A DNA stretch of 64,000 nt, taken from Dactylorhiza incarnata. Lineage: Eukaryota; Streptophyta; Magnoliopsida; Asparagales; Orchidaceae. The DNA is taken from assembly GCA_033032865.1 (NCBI GenBank), contig JAWHQI010000005.1:8766001-8830000 (forward strand), written 5' to 3'. The stretch's first letter is position 1, and the number at the start of each line of letters is the position of its first letter. The notes under the pieces are model-generated. The model had not been told where the DNA came from, made no database searches, and was given only the letters and a program-made list of their open reading frames with translations. The position numbers were made by a program, and so were the translations under genes. Shown one piece after another: positions 10,594 to 20,328 of this stretch.

Positions 10594-11752
10594 TGTTGGA
10601 TCGATAGGCGCTCTTAGAGGTGGGGGGGGGGGGGTGAATAAGGGAATAAAAAACTTTTTATAATTTTAAGAAAATTACTAAATTGGTTTATAATAGGAGA
10701 AGGCAAAATAACAATTTAGTTAAATTAAGAGAATATCATTAAACCAAGTTTAGAAACAAGTACTAAATTGTTTTACGATGAAAGAGATTGAAATAAATAA
10801 TTTAGATAAAGTATTTAGAATTGTAAACTCAATAACCAATATTTTAGAGATTATGCCAAAGAAGAGAAATCAAGTAAACACAGATAGAGACATGATTGTA
10901 TTTATATAAAAAGGTGTTTACATAAATTTGATTTCAATATCGCTAGAAATCGGAGGCGTACAAATGAAAATATCTTTTCCTTTTCTATAACGACTTGTAT
11001 CCCGACAAACCGGTTGACTTTAGCCAATCCTTCCACGGATATGGCCACAAGCCGCTCTAGTCAATCCTTCCCCGGATATGGCCTCGAGCACCCCCTAGAT
11101 CTAATCTCCTAGACCTAGTCACCAACTCACGCGGCGAATTACCCCCTAAGCCGCGCAAGGACCTAGTCGCCAACACAAGGCGAATTCTCTAAACGGTTAC
11201 AAAATGAAATGAAATGTAAATAATGGTAACAATAATAGAAACTCCCTATATGAGATCTTCTGAAGTTGGAGATGAAGGATCGATGTAGTATGAGCGAGGT
11301 CGAAGTGATCGTCCTTCGGATGTAGCGTGACGTAGTCCTCCTCCAGAATTCTCCTTAAGCTTTTTGTGGGAGATCCATCTTCGGCAGCATAACAACAATG
11401 GAATTTTGTCACTTGCAATCTCTCTAGGATGGATAGCCAAAACGAGAAAGAAAGCTCCAATTTATAGAACTTCTCGCTAGCGCCTGCAGTAACGATCGTG
11501 TAGAAGCGGTTACGAAACCGTCGGCGGCGTGGCGTTGTGCACGAACTTAAGCTAGCGCCAGAGGGTAGCGCTAGCGCCAGGCGGTAGCGCTGACAGTAGT
11601 GCATTCTTCCATATGTTGATTTCATGCTGCCTTCTACCTGTGGAGTATTGCATTTATAGTTCCTGCACACTATAAACACACTACAAGCAAGATCAAATAC
11701 AATATGGGATTTGTTATTCTCAAATAAAGGGATGTGACACACATGTCCAATA
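10594..11752 (-). mobile_element. Copia LTR, unit C (1159 bp)
   Basis: Starts TGTTGGATCGATAG and ends GTCCAATA, where the terminal CA is mutated to TA. The GC-rich array is the shortest of the three (11475-11600). The TATA box is intact. A 13-G run lies at 10622-10634. Confidence 0.8.
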
Positions 11753-11990
11753 ATCTCCCCCTTTGATAATAACAAATCCTCTTAGCAAGAAATCAACATT
11801 AGTGTTTATAGTATATGATAAGCATGATAATAGTGCAACTATAATATATGATTAGCATGAGAAATGTGCATACTCCCCCTATCTTAATGCTCCCCCTACA
11901 TAAATGCAATTTATGTTTTACTTCCCTACATGAATTAAGTCTCCCCTTAATCTTCTAGATTTCTTCAATTAATCTCCCCCTTTTGGTATT
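11753..11990 (-). mobile_element. Copia 3' interior, unit C (truncated)
   Basis: Polypurine tract and about 230 bp of the usual interior, ending at the junction with the next LTR at 11991. Confidence 0.7.
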
Positions 11991-12347
11991 TGTTGAAACC
12001 AGAGAACTGGTCTCGACGTTCGAAAGGGAGATGCATCTAACCCTTACTTGACCCAAGTTAGACCCTTGACCAGTTACTGAGAGCTGAAGAACCCTACCCT
12101 TGAAGAACACCTAAGTCCATAAACGGACCCCTTAAGCTGCAGCGTGGAGGTCCCACCACATACCCAGAAGCTCACTAGGAACTTTCCCTCCCAAGCCAAT
12201 GCTGAGCCTGGGCACCTTGGAGGGCACTAAGGATCACCTCACCATCCACCTTCGATGGCAAGGGGGAGGGGAGGGGTAGTGCTCGTTCCCAACACACATG
12301 CGAGGGAGAGGGGGTATCAACAACCCTTCCCAAGGTGCCCATGGGGG

Positions 12348-12360
12348 TCTATTTATAGAC
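12348..12360 (-). promoter_or_regulatory. TATA box of the Tat-like LTR
   Basis: Reads GTCTATAAATAGA on the minus strand, a strong plant TATA box, about 165 bp downstream of the palindromic array in element orientation. Confidence 0.6.
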
Positions 12361-12525
12361 TTCCCAAACATTGGGTTGCGGATAGCCAAAAATCTACTAT
12401 CCGCAGCCCAACAGCTAACCCGAACGACCGAAACAGGAGGGGGCGAGTGGAGCTCGAGACGTCCACTCCCTCCCCCCCCCCCTTGTCGGGGGTCAGATGG
12501 ATGGACTAGGGTCCCCCACCTGTGC

Positions 12526-12692
12526 CGAGCGAGTGGACCATAGGGCCACTCGCCCAGCTGCCCGGGCGAGTGGACATTGGCCCCGGGCGAGTGGACCTAG
12601 GGTCCACTCGCCTGCTGGCCTGAGGGCGAGTGGACCTTGAGTCCACTCGCTCCCCGCCTTGGGCGAGTGGACCCAAGGTCCATTCGCCCAAG
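12526..12692. repeat. Palindromic GGGCGAGTGGACC array in the LTR
   Basis: About four to five units of about 38-42 bp, each an inverted repeat of the form GGGCGAGTGGACC, a few bases, GGTCCACTCGCCC. Single-stranded copies could form stable hairpins. A second array of the same family lies at 14311-14526. Confidence 0.85.
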
Positions 12693-12810
12693 AGAGCTTG
12701 CCCCCCGGGCTTTCTCTTTATGGCCCTTGACGATCTCCGATGGTTTGGTTCCCTTGCCCCTTACATGTGCTAGGCCACGTCGGCTCGGCAAATATGAGGG
12801 TTTTACACAA

Positions 12811-12824
12811 TCCCCACTCTTTTT
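12811..12824 (-). other. Polypurine tract beside the Tat-like LTR
   Basis: Minus-strand AAAAAGAGTGGGGA sits one base outside the LTR, where plus-strand DNA priming should occur. It fixes the orientation of the element as minus. Confidence 0.6.
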
Positions 12825-12940
12825 GAGCTTGTTCTAAGCTCGAAAAGAAAGTACAACCCACCTATTTGACGAGTCAAGTGGGGTCTCGGGGGGGGGGGGG
12901 GGGGGGGGGGGGGGGATCTACTGAGGGTCCCGCAGGACGG

Positions 12941-12950
12941 CTATAAAAAG
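12941..12950 (+). promoter_or_regulatory. TATA box before antisense gene 1
   Basis: GCTATAAAAAGCC on the plus strand, about 70 bp before the first open frame and just after a 28-G run (12888-12915). Confidence 0.5.
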
Positions 12951-13018
12951 CCTCCAGAGGGGGAGGTGAGGAGAGCACCCTTCCTGAGAGTTCTCCTTTT
13001 CCCCTTTCTTTCGAGTCG

Positions 13019-13841
13019 GTGGACCCTCCTCGAGACTTCAGAGCCCGCTTCAAAGCCCTCGCTGGGAGGGACCAGAATGACTTGGCAGAGCTCGGGGCCA
13101 TGGTTAGCGGCCTTCCGCCCTCCCCTACTCGGCTGATGGTGCGATCAACGCGGAAGAAACTCCAACCCGATCTGGTGAAAGAGGTGGCGCCGTCATCCTC
13201 CCACGGGGTGACCGACTATGTCCGGGACCTGGAGCTAAACGCGGTATCGACTCATTCCTTATCTTTGCCTCCTTTTTGCGGTCATACCGCACTAGTTAAG
13301 ACATGCTTTTTGAATGCTAACAGCTTTTCCGAACCACCCCGAGGGGACCCGGAGTGTGATGGAAATGTCGGGTGTGGGCGTTCGAGCAAGTCCTGTCACT
13401 CTCGCTCAGGATCCTGCTGCTCTCTCAACTGCCCACGGCAACCCTTCCTCGAAAAGCCCAGGGATTGAGGATTTGCAAGGTAATGTTGTTGCGAGAGCCT
13501 CTATCGGGGTGAGTGCTTCAGTGTCTAAAGCTACACTTTTTGCAGGAGGGGACAAGACCTCGACAGGTCAGTCGAGCCGGAGGGAGGTCTCCCCACCACT
13601 CCTATCCCCTACTATGGTTGAGGAACCTGCTGAGGACCAGCCCAACATCCTCGAGCGTCTGAATCTTCTGGAAACTACGGTGCGGAGGCAGGAGGCCTTT
13701 CTTCTTGATCTGCGTGATGGAAGGTGGTCCTCCGGACCTGACCCTCTCGCCCGCGTCTGCGCGCTGGAGCGACGGATGGAGAGGTTGGAAAACGAGCTTA
13801 ATCTTCTAAGGGGGAGGTCTGGCTTGCGTCCGGAGGTATAG
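13019..13841 (+). CDS. Antisense gene 1 of Tat-like element, coiled-coil protein, about 3 exons
   Basis: Likely spliced. Exon 1 is open through GELGAMVSG-like and RSTRKKLQPDL sequence up to about 13240. A plausible intron GTATCG...TAACAG (about 13241-13321) leads to a second exon, and GTAATG...TTGCAG (about 13481-13546) leads to a third, which ends in a stop at 13839-13841. The C-terminal part is rich in Leu, Glu and Arg with heptad-like spacing (LERLNLLETTVRRQEAFLL and ALERRMERLENELNLLRG), so a coiled coil is expected. The open frame at 13019 begins with GTG; the first in-frame ATG is at 13099, so the true start may be either that ATG or further upstream in another exon. No family could be named. 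Its TATA box and position suggest a gene with its own promoter carried by the retrotransposon. Intron positions are predictions. Confidence 0.5.
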
Positions 13842-14310
13842 TTGCACCACTCGTAGACCACATACGCCGGGTTGAGGCTTCCATTCGCACCGCGGGCGAG
13901 GAGATCGCCGCAACGAAAGAATGCATTGGGTCTATGCAGGGGGTGCCGTCGTGCACCCAGGATCAAGGTTTCTGGAAGTGGATGCCGCGTTGAACGGCTT
14001 TTATTTGCGCTCTTCTATTTGTTGTCTAATAATAGGGATTAGCCTTGCATGATGGTTCAATCCACCTTGCGATCGGACGCTATGACCTTGCTATGCTTCT
14101 ATTATAATGCTTCGTTGCTTTCGTTCATTCGTGATTCGCAGGTCGTCGAGCGTTGGACGATTAAGTGACAGGGTATGCGACATGACGTCGGGGTAGCGCA
14201 TCTGAGGATGGGAGACGGAGGCCTTAGGTGAGTGTCCTCTAGATGAGGTAGAGGAGTGGGGTTAGGGGGAAGCATGAGCGAAGGGACCTCGAGGTCCTTG
14301 CCCCTGAACT

Positions 14311-14526
14311 AGGCGAGCGGACCATAGGGTCCGCACACCTCTGCCAGGCAAATGGTCCACGAGGACCACTCCCATGCAACGGGCGAGTGGACCTCACGGT
14401 TCACTTGCCTGTGCCCCGGGCGAGTGGACCTCAAGGTCCACTCGCTCGTGCCCCGACCGAGTGGACCTCATGGTCCACTCGCCCGTGCCCTGGGTGAGTG
14501 GACCTCGTGGTCCACTCACCCACTTT
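14311..14526. repeat. Palindromic GGGCGAGTGGACC array before antisense gene 2
   Basis: About six units of about 38 bp with the same inverted-repeat core as the LTR array (GCGAGTGGACCTC and GGTCCACTCGC). It ends 8 bp before the TATA box of antisense gene 2. Left-hand units are the most diverged (ATGGTCCACGAGGACCACT). Confidence 0.85.
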
Positions 14527-14534
14527 GGATCCCC

Positions 14535-14544
14535 CTATAAATAC
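14535..14544 (+). promoter_or_regulatory. TATA box of antisense gene 2
   Basis: CTATAAATAC on the plus strand, next to a 17-C run (14544-14560), about 110 bp before the ATG at 14650. Its spacing and the CT-rich leader fit a real core promoter. Confidence 0.6.
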
Positions 14545-14649
14545 CCCCCCCCCCCCCCCCTTCTTCCACTTCACCATCACGTTCGCCCCCTTCCCTTGCC
14601 TTGCATTCCCCTTGAGGTCGACTCTCTTCCCTCTCTCTTTCCCCGCGAG

Positions 14650-15866
14650 ATGGCCCCCAACCGACCTCCTGTTGCTAGGAATGGCCGGGAGCAATATGCG
14701 GCCAATTTTTCCGAGCATTCCTTTCCTGAAGGGAATGTATCTAAGGAGGAGTTCTCTGCATTCATGAGCTCCTACCTTTCTGAGGGGTGGACGTCTCGAC
14801 GTCTGTCCCAGGGCGAGGCCATTAATTCTTTTTATGAGAACTTGCCCGCCTTCCCGCTTGCCCACTTCAAAGCTGGCCTATGGCTTCCCCTATGGCCCGA
14901 GGTGAAGGAGTTTTTGAACTACTTTGGCACGGTCCCGACCCAGGTTAACTCTAACGTGATCTCGATGTTGACGGCCTATGCTTGTTATCTGCGAGAGGAA
15001 CGGGTTGAGTTCGACCTAACCATGTTTCGCAAGGTGTTCGTCTTCCGAGCAACCACTGATGGGGGGTGTTTCCTCACCCGCACGCACGTGAATGTGTGCG
15101 AGACCTCCAACAAGGTCCATCACTCGAATGACACCTTTGTGTTCATCCAGGGTGACTTCGGTGACATCCCCCTCTCACCCATCCAAAGGCTCGAGAAGGC
15201 CTGCAAGGCCCCTCGCTTAGGTGGGGAGGCAGTCGTACTTCATAGCTATCTTGAGGGCGCGAGCTTCAAGGTCGAGCACCTCAGGAGGAACATCAGCCGG
15301 CTTACCTACGTTGAGCCTGGGACAGGTATCCCCTCCCTTCTGATGTCCTCCCTATTTTTTCCTTTCTCATTCATACATGTGGATACTTACCTTGACCTTG
15401 ATTCATTCAGGTGAGCGGACTCTTCCACGGCACCATCCCTTAGCAAGGGGGAGCTCTTCATCCGCCCGATGGTTTGTTAAGGAGGCTGCCGCTGCATGCG
15501 CCTCCGCCCCTAAGGTCCCCACGATGAGGCAACGGAGAGAGAAGGAGCAGGTGGTGGAGGAGGCTACACCTTCTTCCTCGCCAAGAGGACCAACGATGCG
15601 GTGGGTGAAGGCTGTCCACAGGGAGGGTTCAGTGGTAGCGCCGAGGGAGAAGGGGAAACCGAGTGACCCAGACGCGCTGGCGAATCACCCCAACTTCGAG
15701 ATGGGGGGGGGGGGAATGCCACCGACTCCTTCGGTGTCCCTATTCTTCACTGGGATGAGGCCATGAACCGGATCTCGATCACCTCCCATCAGCCCTCCTG
15801 GATAGAGAGTGAACCACTCGGGGATGTCGCGTACAACCTCTCCTTTGTCCTCTATGGTCGACAGGA
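14650..15866 (+). pseudogene. Antisense gene 2: PF04195-like putative gypsy-type transposon protein, truncated
   Basis: From ATG at 14650 (MAPNRPPVARNGREQ) the frame runs to about 15324. It holds a region resembling the plant putative gypsy-type transposon domain: LPAFPLAHFKAGLWLPLWP, then VKEFLNYFGTVPTQVNSN, a Leu-rich helix and FRKVFVFRATTDGGCFLTR. A likely intron GTATCC...CATTCAG (about 15325-15411) leads to a Lys/Arg/Ser-rich exon. A 12-G run (15703-15714) shifts the frame; the sequence then stays open in another frame (DEAMNRISITSHQPSWIE) up to the break at 15866. The shift may be a homopolymer sequencing error or a true mutation. The C-terminus is missing. The CDS also reads open upstream to 14374 through the palindromic array, which is judged non-coding. 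Confidence 0.6.
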
Positions 15867-16210
15867 TATGACTTAGAGGTTAGGTCTCTAATGCATACAA
15901 CCCTACTGTAACGCCCCTGGTTTTTCGTTAATTATTTTGCGTGCCGTTGTGGCGTAATTTTGGCGTAAGGGCGTTACGTCATCTCGTTGGGTTTAGTTTT
16001 GGGCCTTAGCTTAGTTAAAGTATGTAATTTGGATTCGTAGCGCCGAATTTCAGTTTAGGTGCTAATTTCGTAGAAGTCTGAGGTGATTTAGTCGCCCTCG
16101 TAGTTTAAATAGAATGGGAGAATTATTATGTAATTATTACATTTATTATTTTTGCATGAAATTCTCTGAGTGTTTTCGGCGAGAGGTACATCCGACGAAT
16201 TTGAAGAAGA

Positions 16211-16374
16211 GCTGCATTCGACTAACTCGAACAGCTGCGTTTGACGAACTCGAGCAGCTACGTTCAACGAACTCGAGCAGCTGCGTTCGACGAACTCGAG
16301 CAGCTGCGTTCGACGAACACGAACAGCTGTGTTCGACGAACTCGAACAGCTGCGTTCGACGAACTCGAACGCAA
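16211..16374. repeat. 23-bp minisatellite, unit D (7 copies)
   Basis: Seven copies at 23-bp spacing (starts 16214 to 16352), the shortest of the four arrays. Confidence 0.9.
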
Positions 16375-16485
16375 TTGTATGTGCCATTGTATGTGCAAAA
16401 AAAATTTATATGTGCCATTTTTTGAACAACGAAATTAGCCGGAAGAAGAGGAAATAGAAGTAAGACATGGAGGAAAGTATTTGTC

Positions 16486-16534
16486 ATGTCCTGGTCCCCC
16501 TCATAGAAGAACATAGCAAAGGGGACGCAGAAGA
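16486..16534 (-). pseudogene. LMBR1-like exon remnant (copy D)
   Basis: Only the last part of exon 1 remains (VPFAMFFYEGDQD on the minus strand). A 5-bp duplication (ATGTC) and a C-to-T change at the donor (GTACTT to ATACTT) distinguish it from copies A-C. It is clearly broken. Confidence 0.7.
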
Positions 16535-16550
16535 TTATGGCACAACTTCC

Positions 16551-17977
16551 TGTTGGATCTGATGGCGCCCTTAGAGGGGGGTGCATAAGGGGTTTACTGT
16601 TTTTAAGATAAACTGGCAGATTTTAAAGAAACAAAACTGTTTAGCACTGATGCTAACGTCTGGCGTTGACTAGTTAACGCCTGGCGTTATCCCTCCAGAA
16701 AAATATTTTGGCAGAAATAAACAAAGTGATTTTACTTGCACAATTTCAAATGAAATATGAATCCAGAAAAATAGATATACTGAAAAAGAAATTTTGTATA
16801 TCACAAAATGATTACAAGGATAATATTTCAATAACGCTTGAAATTGAGGCGACAAGTTGAAAATCTCTTTTTTGTTCCTTCACCGATTCTTCTCCCAAGG
16901 ACCGGTTGGCTATAACCTATCTATCCCCAGATAAGGCATCTAGCCACCCCCTAGATCTACCCTTGACCTAGTCGCCATGCACAAGGCGGCGAATTACCCC
17001 ATAAGCCGCACAAGGACCTAGTCGCCACACGCAAGGCGACGATTTCACTACGGTTACAAGTAAATGAAAAGATAAAGATACAAATTAGAGTAAAAGACTC
17101 CCTATATTGAAGAGTGTTGAAGGAGATGTTGAAGAACCGCTTTGATCATCATCGGAGTTGAAACGAGCGTCCTTCTTCAAATTGACTGTTGCAAATCTCC
17201 TTCTCACTCTTGTTCCTCAATGGTGGTGTTGGGAGTTCTCTGAATTCGGGGATGAAATGCTCTCTCAAAAGATTGGAGTGAAGGCTTCAGCAAAACTTTC
17301 TTGAACATCGAAATCAGGTCTTTTAAATAGACACGGGAGTTAACGCCTGGCGTTAGGGTTAACGCCTGGCGTTAGGGTTAACGCCTGGCTTTAGGGTTAA
17401 CGCCAGCGTTAAGCATCGTGTCTGGTAGTTGCTGAAGACGTGAAAAAAGACGGGAGCGTGACAGAACAAAATTTTGTCGAACGGGACTGATTTCGTCGAA
17501 CTCGCCTTCGTCGAACGCACCCTTCATCGAACGGAAAAACCGCAACTGATAGGATCGTGCAAACCGCCAAGAATCGTGACAGACCAAAATTTCGTCGAAC
17601 GAAACAAAATTCGTCGATCGCAGTTTCGTTCGACGATCGCCGACCGCAGTTCAGTTCGTCGAACGGCTAACACCAGCGTTAAGTCCTAACGCCTGGCGTT
17701 GACTCTGGTTTCAGTTCAGTTCGTCGAACGCAATAAGCCGAGCGCAGTTATCTTCAAAGCGTCGAGCGCAGTTCAGTTCGTCGAACGGCTAACGCCAACG
17801 TTAAGTCCTAACGCCTTGCGTTGACTCTCTCTTTCCAGAGAATCCTCAGCAAAACAGCATCATGTATATAGGGTTATTTAACAATAGTACCTGCACACTT
17901 ATAAACACAAGCAATATCAAATACATAGTGTGATTTGTTATTCTCAAACTAAGAGATGTGGAACACAAGCTCCAACA
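16551..17977 (-). repeat. 3' LTR of the copia element (1427 bp)
   Basis: TGTTGGATCTGATGG to CAAGCTCCAACA, matching 39164-40550 with about 4% mismatches in the first 360 bp. It is 40 bp longer, mostly because the 19-bp array has four copies here and two there. It has a TATA-like box at 17321-17330 (minus CTATTTAAAAG) and many TTCGTCGAACG words (17460-17790). Confidence 0.92.
17340..17415. repeat. 19-bp palindromic array in copia LTR (4 copies)
   Basis: Direct repeats of TTAACGCCTGGCGTTAGGG starting at 17340, 17359, 17378 and 17397; each holds the inverted repeat AACGCCTGGCGTT. The last copies vary. Further single copies lie near 17680-17700 and 17790-17822. The array sits immediately upstream of the TATA-like box in element orientation. 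Confidence 0.9.
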
Positions 17978-17980
17978 ATC

Positions 17981-17990
17981 TCCCCCTTTT
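17981..17990 (-). other. Polypurine tract of the copia element
   Basis: AAAAGGGGGA on the minus strand, three bases inside the 3' LTR border; the typical copia plus-strand primer. Confidence 0.8.
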
Positions 17991-19706
17991 GATAATAACA
18001 AATCCACTAATAATAAATAAAAATATAGTAGTATTTATAGTATATGATAAGCGTGATAATCATGCAAACTCCCCCTATGTGGATACTCCCCCTACATGAA
18101 TGCATGTCATAAAGTACTCCCCCTAAATAATAGATTTCTCTAAGTTATTTCTTGAAGTTAATCTTTTCTCCCCCTTTTGTTATAATCAAAAGGAGATAGA
18201 GATGAGTAGTAGGAATTTGTTCTTTTGTGCACTCTGTAGAGATAATTGCAACTTTTTTAAAAGTGAACACAACGAAAGAAATATTTGAACATCGTTAAGA
18301 ATTTGTAAGAACAAAAACATAATAAGCGTTGTTAATCAAATAAGTAGATGTTTTGAAATGAAATACACAAGTTGCAAATACATTTGAAATTTGGAATATT
18401 TATAGTTAGCAAGCAAGAATATATAATATCAATGGAAGATATGTTTACAATGTAAAATAATTTGCATTTCAAGAAATCATAAATATTGTAAAGATCATGT
18501 TTTTCTATCTAGTGCATTTATTCATGACTGTAGAGAACAATGTAGGTAAGCTTTAAGTCCAATTCTCATGAGTGGAAGTATTATAATTGATAATGATGTG
18601 TACAATAAATGTGTTTTGATAAAGCATACAAGTGTAGAAATCAAACCACATGAAACTATGTAATGTAAGAGCATAAATTGAATTGAACAAAAACAACTTT
18701 ACATTCACAAATTTCAATGCACTATAGATTTTTTTTTAAAGAGGAGTGGTGAAAATTTTGTTTGCACAAGACACTTTACAATTCTTTCCAAGGTGCTCAA
18801 CCTCACAATGCTCATTAAGACTTATCAGGAGGTTCAAGTAGTGCTTGATGGACTTATCCTTGTCATTCATTTGTTGCTTTTTAGACTTAGTGACAAAGGA
18901 CTTCGAATTCACTTGTTAGGCAAACATAGTTTATATTTTGTTTTGAATTTTATTTACCACATTTCTCTAAATACAAGTGCATGAAAAATAAAGAATTCAA
19001 GAAAGAATTCAATGTTGTGCAGGTAAACTGTTTATGAAATTCAAAATAATTTCTTATGCTACACAACCATGTAGAATAAGATTTAAAAACACATGTATAT
19101 TAACCAAAAAAGTGTAAGTGAGAAAATCATTATCAAAGATAAAAACTTTACTCATACTTAGAGGCATGCAAAAGCATTTCGACATATGTTATCTATTCTC
19201 AAACTCTTTGCACATTTGATGATAATTAATTTTGAAGGCATGATTAAATCAAAACAATGTTTTTAATGAAACTTGAAGGTTTAAATTAAACATTGTAAAT
19301 AATCTTGAACCAATATCTATATAATCATCCTTGAAATCAACATTTAAGCTTATAGTAATTTTTTTGTTTTTAAGTTTTGAAAGAAAACACATCAAAATAC
19401 CAACACAGTTGTAAAAACACACAAAAAAAATTTGAGCATAGAAGCTAACGCCAGGCGTTAACTTCTTAACACCGAGATAGAGCACCAATTTTTGACTTTT
19501 TGAAAAAAAAATATTTTTCATGATACAATTGTAATATAAATAGACCTTCATACAGTTGAAATTTCAGACATTATGGAGTTGATATGATGGTCTTTTTAGC
19601 GTGTTTTTGGTGGTTTTCCCATAGTTTTTAAATTTTTATTGTTTTTTTTTTTATTTTAAGAAAAACAATAAAGTATATAAAATAATTTGATAGCTTTTTA
19701 TAAGGG
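17991..19706 (-). mobile_element. Copia 3' non-coding interior
   Basis: AT-rich DNA between RNase H and the polypurine tract, with repeated TATATGATAAGCGTGATAA-like words near the tract, as in the 4-kb units. SIRE elements often carry an envelope-like ORF here, but I see none. Short open frames at 18793-18984 and 19249-19551 show no recognisable motif. Confidence 0.6.
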
Positions 19707-20321
19707 TCAAAGTGACAATTCTAAGACACCTAATTCTAACCTAAGCATGTGAAAATGTGCATCGGGTAGAGGTTTGGTAAAAATATCGGTAAGTTGTGAT
19801 TCCGTCCCTATAAAGATAATTTTAACATGTTCTTTCTTAATATGATCTCTAATAAAATGATGTCGGACATCTATATGTTTAGATCTAGAATGATGTACGG
19901 GATTATTTGTGAGATCTATAGCGCTCTTGTTAGCTTCTAACGTTTGGGTCATCCATAATACTTGTGCACAACAACTACCTAGTGCGATATATTCGGCCTC
20001 GGTGGTGGAGAGGGCAACATAATTCTGTTTCCGACTCGACCATGATATAAGTGAAGGGCCTATAAAATGACGCGTGCCACTAGTGCTTTTACGATCTAAT
20101 GAACATCCCGCATAGTCCGAATCAGAAAAACTGTGTAGAATAATACAATTATTATGAGGATACAATAAGCCTAATCTAGATGTTCCGATTAGATATCTAA
20201 AAATACGTTTAACCGCTTTTAAATGTGATTCTTTTGGGTTAGCTTGAAATCTAGCACATAAGCAAACGGAAAACATAATATCGGGTCTAGATGCGCTTAA
20301 ATAAAGCAATGAGCCTATCAT
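19707..20321 (-). pseudogene. Copia pol: RT end and RNase H, internally deleted
   Basis: Encodes the thumb/connection and RNase H part of a copia polyprotein: SASRPDIMFSVCLCARFQ, HLKAVKRIFRYL, then the RNase H motifs SDSDYAGC (first Asp) and STTEAEYIAL (Glu), and the tail HIDVRHHFIRDHI and DIFTKPLP. Between LWMTQTL and SAIDLTNNPVHHSRSKH about 15-20 residues usual in the family are missing, including the CDN motif that supplies a catalytic Asp. RNase H is therefore predicted inactive. The frame ends at a normal-looking C-terminus (19707). Confidence 0.85.
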
Positions 20322-20328
20322 TCCTCTA

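Larger units (their letters stand above)
9155..11990. repeat. Macro-tandem unit C (truncated)
   Basis: Third unit, collinear with A and B up to about 240 bp past its copia LTR. It then breaks at 11990 within TTTTGGTATT and is followed by a foreign LTR. The missing ~1.1 kb of unit C does not reappear. Homology resumes about 15866 with the end of a unit. Insertion of the Tat-like element plus a single deletion spanning its 5' part and the rest of unit C would explain this. Confidence 0.85.
11991..12809 (-). repeat. 3' LTR of the Tat-like element (819 bp)
   Basis: On the plus strand it runs TGTTGAAACC to GTTTTACACA; in element orientation it starts TGTGTAAAACC and ends GGTTTCAACA, so both ends are TG...CA. 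It holds a minus-strand TATA box (12348-12360) and, upstream of it in element orientation, a palindromic array (12526-12692). Without a second LTR copy the borders are inferred from the end motifs, the polypurine tract and the sharp break in unit C. Confidence 0.65.
11991..15866 (-). mobile_element. Tat-like Ty3/gypsy 3' end with antisense genes (truncated)
   Basis: A minus-strand 3' LTR (11991-12809) is followed, moving into the element, by a polypurine tract and then by two genes encoded on the plus strand, antisense to the element. The second gene resembles the PF04195 putative gypsy-type transposon domain. Antisense, intron-bearing extra ORFs between pol and the 3' LTR are known in the Tat lineage of plant Ty3/gypsy elements, so this is inferred to be the 3' end of such an element. 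No gag, protease, RT or 5' LTR remains. The piece ends about 15866 in mid-gene against unit D, with possible microhomology (GACAGGATATGACTT here versus GACAAGACATGACTT in the unit). Confidence 0.6.
15867..16550. repeat. Macro-tandem unit D (partial)
   Basis: Resumes with the end of a unit (ATGACTTAGAGGTTAGG), then TGTAACGCCC at 15907, LTR-like sequence, a 7-copy minisatellite, the intron start and about 45 bp of the LMBR1-like exon. Similarity stops about 16534 within the exon. Sixteen bases of unrelated sequence separate it from the copia LTR at 16551. Confidence 0.85.

Noticed and set aside
12255..12837. Several short frames in the Tat-like LTR
   Set aside because: By-products of GC-rich palindromic repeats within an LTR.
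14374..14649. N-terminal extension of antisense gene 2 upstream of ATG 14650
   Set aside because: It is translated from the palindromic array and the TATA/C-run region; the ATG at 14650 follows a normal leader.
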